A DNA stretch of 30,523 nucleotides. Origin: an uncultured Caulobacterales bacterium. GTDB taxonomy: Bacteria; Pseudomonadota; Alphaproteobacteria; Caulobacterales; Maricaulaceae. Under the pieces are notes generated by a model. It had not been told where the DNA came from. It saw nothing but the letters and a program-made list of their open reading frames with translations, and did no database searches. Position numbers and translations under genes: made by a program. Of the stretch, positions 1-7,628 are shown piece after piece; position 1 is the stretch's first letter, and every line of letters begins with the position of its first letter. The DNA lies in assembly GCA_938007945.1 (NCBI GenBank), contig CALLME010000114.1, forward strand, positions 1 through 30,523, given 5' to 3'.

Positions 1-1086
1 ATTAAGGCTGAGCTCGAGAAAATTGGCGTTGAGCCGAAAAAACTGCGCATGCGCGCAAGCCAGATATTTCAGTGGATGTATCATCATGGTGTAAGTGATT
101 TTTCGCAAATGACGAATATTGCCAAACCCATGCAGGCGAAGCTCACACAGCATTTCAGCCTCGACCGTCCAGAGATTACAGAGCGACAAGTCAGCGTTGA
201 CGGCACGCGCAAATATCTTATCCGCATGGCGCCTGGCATAGAAGTTGAAGCTGTCTTTATTCCCGATGTGTCAAAGACCGGCGCCCTTTGTGTGTCCTCT
301 CAAGTGGGCTGTACTCTGACCTGTAAGTTTTGTCATACGGGGACGCAAAGGCTTGTGCGGAACCTCACCGCACGCGAGATTATTTTGCAGATTATTGTCG
401 CCCGCGACGACCTTGGCGAATGGCCAACGCAACAGGAAAATCGCAAGCTCACAAATATAGTTTTTATGGGTATGGGTGAGCCTCTCTATAATACAGAAAA
501 TGTGTGTGACGCGGTCGACTTGATGTCAGACGAAACGGGGCTGTCAATTGGACGTCGTCGTGTTACCGTTTCGACCTCTGGCGTTGTGCCAGATATTGGC
601 CCGATGGGCGCGCGCACCAACGCCATGCTCGCCATTTCGCTTCATGCGGCTAATGATGATTTGCGTACGCAAATTATGCCGATAAATAAAAAGTATCCGC
701 TCGCGGAGCTTATGCAGGCCTGTCGCGATTATCCGGGGCTATCTAATGCGCGGCGTATAACATTTGAATATGTCATGCTCAAAGGCATAAATGACAGCCC
801 CAAACATGCGCGCGAGCTTATCACATTACTGCAAGGTATCCCCGCTAAAGTGAACCTCATCCCGTTTAATCCGTGGCCAGGATCGGACTATGAATGCTCA
901 GACTGGGAGACGATTGAGCGCTTTGGGCAGATCGTCAATAAGTCGGGCTTAGCTGCGCCAATTCGCACCCCGCGTGGCCGTGATATCCTCGCCGCCTGTG
1001 GTCAGCTTAAGTCTGAGTCAGAAAAGCAACGCGCCAGTGAACGCCGCGCATTAGACCGCGCGAATGAAGAGGCGAATGGCACCTAA
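1..1086 (+). CDS. rlmN: 23S rRNA/tRNA adenine-C2 methyltransferase RlmN (5' end cut off)
   Basis: Radical-SAM enzyme that methylates C2 of A2503 in 23S rRNA and A37 of some tRNAs. The reading frame is open from base 1 ([20 protein letters not shown]), matching the N-terminal helical region of RlmN, so the ATG at 49 is an internal Met and the true start lies before the window. The 4Fe-4S motif CxxxCxxC is seen as CTLTCKFC, preceded by LCVSSQVGC whose first Cys matches catalytic C118 of E. coli RlmN. The C-terminal [15 protein letters not shown] holds the methyl-carrying Cys (C355 in E. coli). MGMGEPL and the SLHA segment are also typical. All active-site residues are present, so it should be functional. 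The gene ends 66 bp before the DUF350 gene; I see no terminator between them. Confidence 0.96.
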   Translation: MKAELEKIGVEPKKLRMRASQIFQWMYHHGVSDFSQMTNIAKPMQAKLTQHFSLDRPEITERQVSVDGTRKYLIRMAPGIEVEAVFIPDVSKTGALCVSSQVGCTLTCKFCHTGTQRLVRNLTAREIILQIIVARDDLGEWPTQQENRKLTNIVFMGMGEPLYNTENVCDAVDLMSDETGLSIGRRRVTVSTSGVVPDIGPMGARTNAMLAISLHAANDDLRTQIMPINKKYPLAELMQACRDYPGLSNARRITFEYVMLKGINDSPKHARELITLLQGIPAKVNLIPFNPWPGSDYECSDWETIERFGQIVNKSGLAAPIRTPRGRDILAACGQLKSESEKQRASERRALDRANEEANGT

Positions 1087-1182
1087 ATAAGTTGATTACG
1101 CTCTTGATTTAAAGGGCGTCCGCTTTGTAAGACTGAACTGAAATCCAGACCCATGGGGCGGTCTGCAACAATAGAGAACTTT

Positions 1183-1596
1183 ATGGAACCCGCCCTCAAT
1201 AGTCTTGCCGCTGGCCTGCCGTGGTTGATTTTTTATCTCGTCGTCGTCACGGTTATCTATCTTCTCGGCATCGTTATTTACACACGCTTAACGCCTCACA
1301 AAGAACTTGAGCTTGTCCAAGAAGGCAATATGGCGGCGGCAATTTCGTTCTCCGCCCTTGTCATTGGTCTTGCCCTCCCGCTCGCCGCGTGTCTGGTCAA
1401 TAAATTCAGCCTGATTGATGTTGCAATTTGGGGCACGGTGAGCTTGTTTTTACAGCTCTTTTTATTTCGCGTCACAGACGCAATTTTTCGCGGCATGCCA
1501 GAACGCATTGAGGCCAATGAAGTCCCCGCCGCGACCGTGCTGGCCGCATTTAAATTGTCAGGATCACTTATTCTCGCCGTTGCGATTATAGGTTAG
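1183..1596 (+). CDS. DUF350 family inner-membrane protein
   Basis: Small integral membrane protein with about four hydrophobic segments, matching the DUF350 family in length and layout: a first segment near LPWLIFYLVVVTVIYLLG, a polar TRLTPHKELELVQEGN loop, then AAAISFSALVIGLALPLA. The family often sits next to envelope or polyamine-related genes but has no established biochemical role. An upstream in-frame ATG at 1153 would give 147 residues. I prefer the ATG at 1183 (137 aa) because AGAGAA lies a few bases before it, the 1153 start has no ribosome binding site, and MEPALNSL resembles a usual family N-terminus. The stop is only 3 bp before the following protease start, so the two are very likely co-transcribed. 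Confidence 0.8.
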   Translation: MEPALNSLAAGLPWLIFYLVVVTVIYLLGIVIYTRLTPHKELELVQEGNMAAAISFSALVIGLALPLAACLVNKFSLIDVAIWGTVSLFLQLFLFRVTDAIFRGMPERIEANEVPAATVLAAFKLSGSLILAVAIIG

Positions 1597-1599
1597 AAG

Positions 1600-2397
1600 A
1601 TGCGCTTTCGCATTCCAGATTGGGCGATTTATTTCCTGATCGTCTTTCTGTTTTATATCAATGCCGCTAAGAGCACGCCAGAGCTTGAGGGCAGTGTTCC
1701 ACCGCCCGACCTTGGCCCGATGATGCCGGCTGAAAGCCCGCGCGACACCACTGTGCTTGTCGAGATGGACGCGCCTGCCTCTGGCATTGGGACAGCCTTT
1801 GCCGTTGACAGTTCAGGCACATGGCTTACGGCGCGCCATGTTATCGACGGTTGTGATCAAGTGGGTCTTAACCTTGGGGGTGGTAAACTTTTAAAAACCT
1901 CTGCGCAAATCTCCACCAACACAGACATTGGTATTTTAAAGACAAAATGGACCCGCGAGCCGCTACCGTCTGATTTAAACTCACGACGCCAAATTGGAGA
2001 ACGCGGCTATTTCTTCGGCTTTCCGCAAGGCAGGCCAGGCGAAGCGGTCGCCTCACTTTTAGGTCGCCATAGGCTGATGGTACGCGGACGTTACCGCACG
2101 GAAGAGGCCATTCTGGCGTGGACTGAAGTAGGTCGTACACGCGGTCTAAGGGGATCGCTTGGCGGGATGAGCGGCGGGCCTGTGCTTGACAGTGACGGTG
2201 AGGTTATCGGTATTGTGGCAGCTGAAAGCCCGCGCCGCGGACGTATTTATTCCGTCGCGCCGCGCTCGCTAGGCGACGTTTTACCACAGCGTATTACAGA
2301 CGGCGCAGACCCGATAACAGATATCAGCTACGGGCTTAGGGCTGACCGCATGCGGCGTGAGCGGCGCATTGCGCAAGTCATTTGTGTTGTGAACTAA
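1600..2397 (+). CDS. Membrane-anchored trypsin-like serine protease (S1/DegP-type fold)
   Basis: 265 aa. Residues about 8-22 form one hydrophobic segment (WAIYFLIVFLFYINA) that probably anchors or exports the protein, followed by a proline-rich linker. The chymotrypsin-fold catalytic triad is visible: His80 in TARHVIDGC, Asp109 in TNTDIGILK and Ser191 in GGMSGGPVLD (GxSGGP). No PDZ domain follows, so it is shorter than DegP/HtrA. The likely role is proteolysis in the periplasm; the substrate is unknown. It is packed between the DUF350 gene (3 bp gap) and the extensin-like gene (18 bp gap), suggesting one envelope-related transcription unit. Loss of the triad would make it a pseudoprotease, but all three residues are intact. 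Confidence 0.88.
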   Translation: MRFRIPDWAIYFLIVFLFYINAAKSTPELEGSVPPPDLGPMMPAESPRDTTVLVEMDAPASGIGTAFAVDSSGTWLTARHVIDGCDQVGLNLGGGKLLKTSAQISTNTDIGILKTKWTREPLPSDLNSRRQIGERGYFFGFPQGRPGEAVASLLGRHRLMVRGRYRTEEAILAWTEVGRTRGLRGSLGGMSGGPVLDSDGEVIGIVAAESPRRGRIYSVAPRSLGDVLPQRITDGADPITDISYGLRADRMRRERRIAQVICVVN

Positions 2398-2415
2398 CTC
2401 AGCCTATTCACGGCT

Positions 2416-3192
2416 ATGGACTTTGAGCGTTTGAAACGAAAATGGCGATTATTTCTCTCTGACAAAGCGCGTTGGCGCAGAGATTTTCGTCTCTTTACTT
2501 CTATTTTGCGGGGTCTCATATTTTTTGCCCTTATTGGCACGCTCGGCCTTTTAGCTGACCGTCATATCCCTTCCCAACATTTGCCGTGGCGGCAGCTCAA
2601 CCCTGACGCGCCTATGGGCCTGTCGACGAAGATGCAGCTCATGCGTGTCTCGCTTTCGCCGTCCGCAAGCTGCATGGCCCTCGCCAGAGACGCAGCGCAG
2701 ATGAGCTCAATCCCTGCAGACCCGCTAGACGGTGACGGGCCGTGTGGGTGGGAGGTAGCACGGCTGATGTATGGGTCTGAGGACATTACTTTCGCGCCAG
2801 GTGAGGCGACATTGCAATGCCCACTCGCCATAGGTCAATATATGTGGCTGCGTGAAGTGAACGCCGCAGCTCAAACACATTTGGGGAGTGAGGTCGCCAA
2901 ACTCCATCACGCGGGAAGTTATAGTTGTCGTCGTCAGCGCGGCAATAGCTCGGGTGCGTGGTCAGAACATGCCTTTGCCAATGCGCTTGATGTGACTGGA
3001 TTTACATTAGCGGATGGGCGCGTCATTTCAGTGCTGAAAGACTGGGAGGGTGAGCGCGAGCGGCAACGCTTTTTGCGCGATGTGCGCGACGCGGGCTGTA
3101 AAATCTTCCGCGTCACGCTTAGCCCCGATTATAACGCCGCTCACCGCGACCATTTTCATTTTGATATGGGACCTTATTCAAGTTGTCGTTAG
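2416..3192 (+). CDS. Extensin-like C-terminal domain protein (M15-type fold)
   Basis: 258 aa. The N-terminus is basic, with one membrane segment at about residues 31-48 (LRGLIFFALIGTLGLLA), so the rest is probably periplasmic. The C-terminal half matches the bacterial extensin-like_C family, which is structurally like M15 D,D-carboxypeptidases: SEHAFANALD gives His185 and Asp192, and HRDHFHFD gives His246/His248 and Asp250, an arrangement suited to zinc binding. Six cysteines (86, 110, 135, 171, 228, 257) suggest disulfides. A peptidoglycan peptidase role is inferred from the fold, not demonstrated for this family. It is the last gene of the three-gene envelope run, and its last 4 bp overlap the 3' end of the convergent cation transporter. 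Confidence 0.87.
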   Translation: MDFERLKRKWRLFLSDKARWRRDFRLFTSILRGLIFFALIGTLGLLADRHIPSQHLPWRQLNPDAPMGLSTKMQLMRVSLSPSASCMALARDAAQMSSIPADPLDGDGPCGWEVARLMYGSEDITFAPGEATLQCPLAIGQYMWLREVNAAAQTHLGSEVAKLHHAGSYSCRRQRGNSSGAWSEHAFANALDVTGFTLADGRVISVLKDWEGERERQRFLRDVRDAGCKIFRVTLSPDYNAAHRDHFHFDMGPYSSCR

Positions 3193-4139
3193 CTCTGCTC
3201 GATCGGCGCGTCCACGTATCGGACTTCGACAGTTGCGCGGCCCAGATGGAACTGTTCTGACAAGCGCGATTTAATATCAACCCGCATTTTCTCTTGATTC
3301 GTTTGTGGCGCGACCACCGCTTCAAGTGTCACTACGGGCGTTTTACGCGACAATGACCATGCATGGAAATGGTGCACATCAATCAAGTCAGGGAGAGTGT
3401 CTAAAAGGTCTTTGCAAATAACGCGGCGATCAAAGCCGTCAGGGGCGCCTTGCAACAGAATATGGCCGCTCTCTTTGACCAGTCGCCACGCGCTCACAGT
3501 AATTAGAAGTGCGACCAGAACAGAGAGTAACGGGTCTATCGCCATCCACCCCGTCTTCATAATTATCAGCGCCGCCACTATCGCCGCAATAGAGCCGAGC
3601 AAGTCCCCTAAGACATGAAGCACAGCCCCGCGAATATTGAGATTGTCTCGCTCCGCCCCCATCAATATCCAAAACACAACCAGGTTTACGAAAAGCCCAC
3701 CAATCGCCACATAAAGCATTGTCCCCGCGAGAACTTCATTTTGCGCTTGGAAGCGCTGCACCGCCTCTATGACAATCCAGATTGCAATCGCAATCAGAGT
3801 CAGTCCGTTGACGAAAGCGCTAAGGATTTGGAACCGCTCAAAGCCAAATGTATAGCGCCATGTCGCAGGACGGCGTGCAATAGCAAAACCAAACCACGCC
3901 AGCGCCAACGCGCCGAAATCGGTCAGCATATGCCCCGCATCGGCAAGCAGTGCGAGAGAGCCAGAAATCAGCCCGCCAATGACTTCCGCTACCATAAATA
4001 ACCCCGTCAAGACGGCGGCAACTGCGAGCCGTCCTTGGCTCTGTCCATCTATATGGCTGTGGTTGTCATGATTATGGTCGGGCAACCCCTCGCCTGAGGC
4101 GTGGTCATGGTGGTTGTGATGTGGATGATGGAGACCCAT
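3189..4139 (-). CDS. Cation diffusion facilitator (Zn-type, CzcD/ZitB-like)
   Basis: 316 aa inner-membrane antiporter exporting divalent metals in exchange for protons. The N-terminus is histidine-rich (HHPHHNHHDH, then DHNHDNHSH), a typical metal-sensing or capture tail. The transport site is the HD-HD type: His70/Asp74 in LADAGHMLTD and His175/Asp179 in LHVLGDLLG, which in characterised relatives goes with Zn2+ (also Cd2+ or Co2+) selectivity. Six transmembrane segments lie between about 38 and 220, followed by the cytoplasmic dimerisation domain with HHFHAWSLS. It converges on the extensin-like gene and diverges from the GNAT-like gene across 126 bp. No metal-responsive regulator gene is adjacent in the window. 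Confidence 0.93.
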   Translation of the reverse strand: MGLHHPHHNHHDHASGEGLPDHNHDNHSHIDGQSQGRLAVAAVLTGLFMVAEVIGGLISGSLALLADAGHMLTDFGALALAWFGFAIARRPATWRYTFGFERFQILSAFVNGLTLIAIAIWIVIEAVQRFQAQNEVLAGTMLYVAIGGLFVNLVVFWILMGAERDNLNIRGAVLHVLGDLLGSIAAIVAALIIMKTGWMAIDPLLSVLVALLITVSAWRLVKESGHILLQGAPDGFDRRVICKDLLDTLPDLIDVHHFHAWSLSRKTPVVTLEAVVAPQTNQEKMRVDIKSRLSEQFHLGRATVEVRYVDAPIEQS

Positions 4140-4209
4140 GACGCTATTATGCCAATTATCAGCCTTAATAATAGCAACTTATTTGTGCCTTTAGGGCCAC
4201 TATAGCAGT

Positions 4210-4255
4210 TAGCAAACCCTCCAGGCTTTAAGTGCTTTCTAACTTTTGTTTGCTA
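4210..4255. promoter_or_regulatory. 8-bp inverted repeat pair in the divergent CDF/GNAT intergenic region
   Basis: TAGCAAAC at 4210-4217 and its exact complement GTTTGCTA at 4248-4255 flank a 30-bp AT-rich stretch between two divergent genes. It could be a pair of operator half-sites or a long hairpin leading the plus-strand gene. I see no convincing -35/-10 pair on either strand here, so the function is open. Confidence 0.25.
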
Positions 4256-4265
4256 TGGGCTGCCT

Positions 4266-5459
4266 ATGATAGCAACTGGCACAAATGGCGGCACAGCAGG
4301 CGGGAGAGACGGCGGACGGCCTTCCTCCCTTGCGCCCCTCTCCTATAGCGTGAAGCGCCTAGGCGAATTGACCCTACCTGAACGGCGGAATTGGATGCGC
4401 TTACGCGCGAGCAACCCTGCGCTTTACAGCCCTTATTTTGACCCTGCCTACTCAGATCATGTCGCCTCTCTTCGCGAGGATTGCCATGTTGTCTTAGCCA
4501 AGCGCGAGCGTGAGATTATCGGCTTTCTACCCTATCAAAGCGCGGGCCGCTTTGCCGCCCCGATAGGTGCGCCGATGACGGATTATCACGGCATCATCAA
4601 AGCGGCTGATACGCCGCTCTGCTTATATGACATGCTTAAAGCCGCAGGACTTGGTGTGTATAATTTTGGCTCTCTTATCGGCATTAATACTGAGGCCCCC
4701 CCGCCGTCTATGACGCTTCGCGGACAGCACGAAGCGGCGGTCATGGACGTCAGCCAAGGTGCAGAAGTTTGGCGCGAGGGGCGCGACGGCAGCTATCGCC
4801 GCAGTCTGAAATCGCTACGCCGCCGTATCCGTAAGTCAGAGTCAGAACATGGCGAGCGGCGTTTTGTTTATAACTGCAAAGACAAAACCGTTTTCGAAAC
4901 GTTGATGAAATGGAAGCGCGCGCAGTTTAAAACGACAGGTAAATATGATGTGCTGGGCGCAGACTGGACCTTGCCTTTGCTAGAACGGCTTTGGGAGGCG
5001 CCAAGTCATGAGTTGCATTGTGACATGCACGCGCTTTATTTTGGCGAGACGCTTGTTGCGGTTGATTTTGGGCTGACCGACGGTACGACTTATCACAGCT
5101 GGATTGTCGCCTATGATGGCGATTACGCGCCTTATTCGCCTGGCCTTCAACTTCTTGAAGGGTTGATTGATGCAGCGGGTGAACTTGGCTACGCCAAGAT
5201 CGACCTCGGCGCGGGCACAGATGGCTATAAGAAAAATTACAGCACAGACCCGATTGAGGTTAGCTCAGGCTTTGTCGCCGTTCAGGGCGCGGCTGGTAAA
5301 TTCATCTCGGTTTACGGCAAGGCCGAGCGCTTTGGAGAACGCAAGCTCTCGGATTTGCCAGGCAAGCTACGGCGCAGATATACACAGATTGCCAATTGCG
5401 ATCCGAGTTTTTCGGGGCGCGCGAAAGCCGTAGCCGAGGCGGTTTTCAGACAGAAATAG
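4266..5459 (+). CDS. GNAT-family protein, CelD/BioF2-like (acetyltransferase_6)
   Basis: 397 aa soluble protein. The C-terminal half has the features of the acetyltransferase_6 (BioF2-like/CelD) family: an alanine- and lysine-rich helix around FETLMKWKRAQF, the acyl-CoA fold strands ALYFGETLVAVDFGL and YHSWIVAYDGDY, then YSPGLQLLEGLIDAAGELGY and IDLGAGTDGYKKNY, which are the family's most conserved blocks. Members are found in cellulose and exopolysaccharide loci and are thought to acylate sugars or lipids; the substrate here is not deducible. The first ~25 residues are Gly-rich and low in complexity and the ribosome binding site is weak, so the start is uncertain. It stands alone and ends at a bidirectional terminator. 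Confidence 0.82.
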   Translation: MIATGTNGGTAGGRDGGRPSSLAPLSYSVKRLGELTLPERRNWMRLRASNPALYSPYFDPAYSDHVASLREDCHVVLAKREREIIGFLPYQSAGRFAAPIGAPMTDYHGIIKAADTPLCLYDMLKAAGLGVYNFGSLIGINTEAPPPSMTLRGQHEAAVMDVSQGAEVWREGRDGSYRRSLKSLRRRIRKSESEHGERRFVYNCKDKTVFETLMKWKRAQFKTTGKYDVLGADWTLPLLERLWEAPSHELHCDMHALYFGETLVAVDFGLTDGTTYHSWIVAYDGDYAPYSPGLQLLEGLIDAAGELGYAKIDLGAGTDGYKKNYSTDPIEVSSGFVAVQGAAGKFISVYGKAERFGERKLSDLPGKLRRRYTQIANCDPSFSGRAKAVAEAVFRQK

Positions 5460-5463
5460 ACAC

Positions 5464-5497
5464 TAAAAAAGCCCCACCAGATGGGCGGGACTTTCTT
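5464..5497. terminator. Bidirectional Rho-independent terminator
   Basis: An A-run (AAAAAA), a GC-rich imperfect stem (GCCCCACC / GGGCGGGAC) with an AGAT loop, then CTTTCTTTT. Read on either strand it is a stem followed by a T-rich tract, and it lies between the convergent stops of the GNAT-like gene (5459) and the M13 peptidase gene (5498). Confidence 0.75.
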
Positions 5498-7585
5498 TTA
5501 CCAAATGCGTACACGTTTCTCTGGTGGCACATAAAGCGCGTCACCTGGTTGCACATTAAATGCCTCATACCACGCATCAAAATTACGCACGATTCCATTG
5601 GCACGGAACTCGCCTGGACTATGCGGGCCGTTCTTGACCTGCGTGCGTAGGGCTTCTTCGCGGAATTTGCGCTGCCAAATTTGACCGTAAGCGAGGAAGA
5701 AGCGTTGATCGCCCGTCATGCCGTCAATCACAGAGGCTTCCTTGCCGCCCAGCGAACGGCGATAAGCTTTATAGGCCATAGTTATGCCCGTAAGGTCGCC
5801 AATGTTTTCACCCAAGGTGAGTTTGCCGTTCAAATTAAGCCCAGGTAGCGGTTCAAACGCGCTATATTGATCCGCGAGCATATTGGCGCGAGCTTCATAG
5901 GCTTTGCCGTCTTCTAACGTCCACCAATCGCGCTGTTCTCCATTGCCGTCTGTCTTACGGCCTTGGTCATCAAAACCGTGACCCATTTCGTGACCAATCA
6001 CTGCGCCAATACCGCCGTAATTTACAGCGGGGTCGGCATTAGGGTCAAAGAAAGGCGCTTGTAAAATGGCGGCAGGGAACACAATCTCGTTCAAAGACGG
6101 ACGGTAATAAGCATTGACAGTCTGAGGGTTCATGCCCCACTCCCCGCGGTCAATCGGGCCGCCAAGTTTAGAAATCATGTCGTTAAACTGCCACGCATTC
6201 GCTGATTTAACTGTCCCAATCAAATCGTCGCGGTCCACCTCAAGCGAGCTGTAATCTGTCCATTCATCGGGGTAGCCGATTTTGGGATTAAATTTCGCAA
6301 GCTTATCTTGGGCCTCGACTTTTGTTTCCTCACCCATCCATTCAAGGCCTTCAATGCCGTCTTTGAAGGCTGCGCGGAGATTTTCAATCAGGTCATCCAT
6401 TTTTGCTTTGCTATCAGGCGGGAAGAACTTCTCGACATAAACTTTACCGACCATCTCGCCCATAAAGCCATCAATTTGACTGACGCCGCGTTTCCAACGG
6501 TCACGCTGTTCTTTGGTGCCGCGTAGGGCTGTTCCGTAAAAATCAAAACGTGCTTGATCAATTTCGCGCGGTAGGTAAGGCGCCATATTACCCACATAAT
6601 TGGCCAGCATGTAGTCACGCAGCACATCAAGATCTGTCTTGCCAAAAGTCTTGGACACACCTTGAATGGCGTCGTTTTGGCGTAAAATGAAATGGCTTTG
6701 GTCATTCAATCCTGACGCTTTAAGCATGGCGTCCCACGGAAACCCTGGAGCGTAGTCATCAAGTTCAGCACGGCTGACTTTGTTGTAAGTCAGGCTGCGA
6801 TTGCGAGATTTTTCATTTGTCCAATGCGATTTCGCCATGGCGGTTTCAAAGGCCATCACCTGTTGTGCGCGTTCACGCGCCTTATCACGGCCCGCAAATG
6901 TCAGCATTTTTTCAAGATAATCGACGTAAGCGGCGCGAAGCGTGTCGGCCTTTTCGCCCTCATCAAAATAATAGTCGCGATTGGGCATACCCAGCCCGCT
7001 TTGGCTCATATAAAAAATGTAATTCTCAATATCTTTGACATCGACATCGACCCAGCCGCCGACAGGCGCACGCAAAGACATTGTCGGATCACCCATCAGC
7101 GCCGCCGCTTCCGCGCGTGAGCTGACGTCCGCAATGCGTGTAAGATCAGCTTTCACAGAATCAAGACCCGCCGCCTCAATCGCGTCTTGATCCATAAAGG
7201 CGGCATAAAAATCACCGATTTTTTGTTCTTCTGAGCCTTTAGGTGCGTTCTTCGCGGCCGCTGTTTCGATAATGGCTTTGACGCGATCATTTGAGAGATC
7301 ACCAAGGACGTTAAAGCTGCCATAATTAGATTTATCGGCGGGGATTTCTGTATTTTTAAGCCAAGTACCATTGACGTAGCGGAAGAAATCATCGCCTGGC
7401 TTGACGCTTGTATCCATGTTTTCAAGCGCCACACCAAAGCTGCCGAGTTTTGGGGTTTTTACAGCCGCCGTTTTTGTCGTCTTTGTTTCAGCTGTCTCTG
7501 TTTTTGACGTCTCACTTGGCGCACAAGCGGCAAGTGAAAGTGTGAGCGCCAAACAGCTCGCGCCCAAAAGATGTTTAAATGTCAT
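5498..7585 (-). CDS. M13 family (neprilysin/PepO-like) zinc metallopeptidase lipoprotein
   Basis: 695 aa from the ATG at 7585. The N-terminus is a lipoprotein signal (MTFKHLLGASCLALTLSLAA then Cys), so it should be lipid-anchored in the periplasm, followed by a Thr/Lys-rich linker. The catalytic domain has HEMGH at about residues 532-536 (HExxH) and the third zinc ligand Glu593 with Asp597 in GENIGDL, plus the NAYY substrate-binding motif before the active site. M13 enzymes cleave short peptides. The open frame runs upstream to 7819, but that extension lies inside the pump gene; the 7585 start has a good ribosome binding site (AAGGGA, 7 nt spacer) and the signal peptide. It is 43 bp after the RND pump gene, probably the last gene of the efflux unit, and ends at the terminator. 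Confidence 0.95.
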   Translation of the reverse strand: MTFKHLLGASCLALTLSLAACAPSETSKTETAETKTTKTAAVKTPKLGSFGVALENMDTSVKPGDDFFRYVNGTWLKNTEIPADKSNYGSFNVLGDLSNDRVKAIIETAAAKNAPKGSEEQKIGDFYAAFMDQDAIEAAGLDSVKADLTRIADVSSRAEAAALMGDPTMSLRAPVGGWVDVDVKDIENYIFYMSQSGLGMPNRDYYFDEGEKADTLRAAYVDYLEKMLTFAGRDKARERAQQVMAFETAMAKSHWTNEKSRNRSLTYNKVSRAELDDYAPGFPWDAMLKASGLNDQSHFILRQNDAIQGVSKTFGKTDLDVLRDYMLANYVGNMAPYLPREIDQARFDFYGTALRGTKEQRDRWKRGVSQIDGFMGEMVGKVYVEKFFPPDSKAKMDDLIENLRAAFKDGIEGLEWMGEETKVEAQDKLAKFNPKIGYPDEWTDYSSLEVDRDDLIGTVKSANAWQFNDMISKLGGPIDRGEWGMNPQTVNAYYRPSLNEIVFPAAILQAPFFDPNADPAVNYGGIGAVIGHEMGHGFDDQGRKTDGNGEQRDWWTLEDGKAYEARANMLADQYSAFEPLPGLNLNGKLTLGENIGDLTGITMAYKAYRRSLGGKEASVIDGMTGDQRFFLAYGQIWQRKFREEALRTQVKNGPHSPGEFRANGIVRNFDAWYEAFNVQPGDALYVPPEKRVRIW

Positions 7586-7628
7586 GGTAAAGTCCCTTAT
7601 TTTAGTCTCGGTTATTTTTATTATGATT

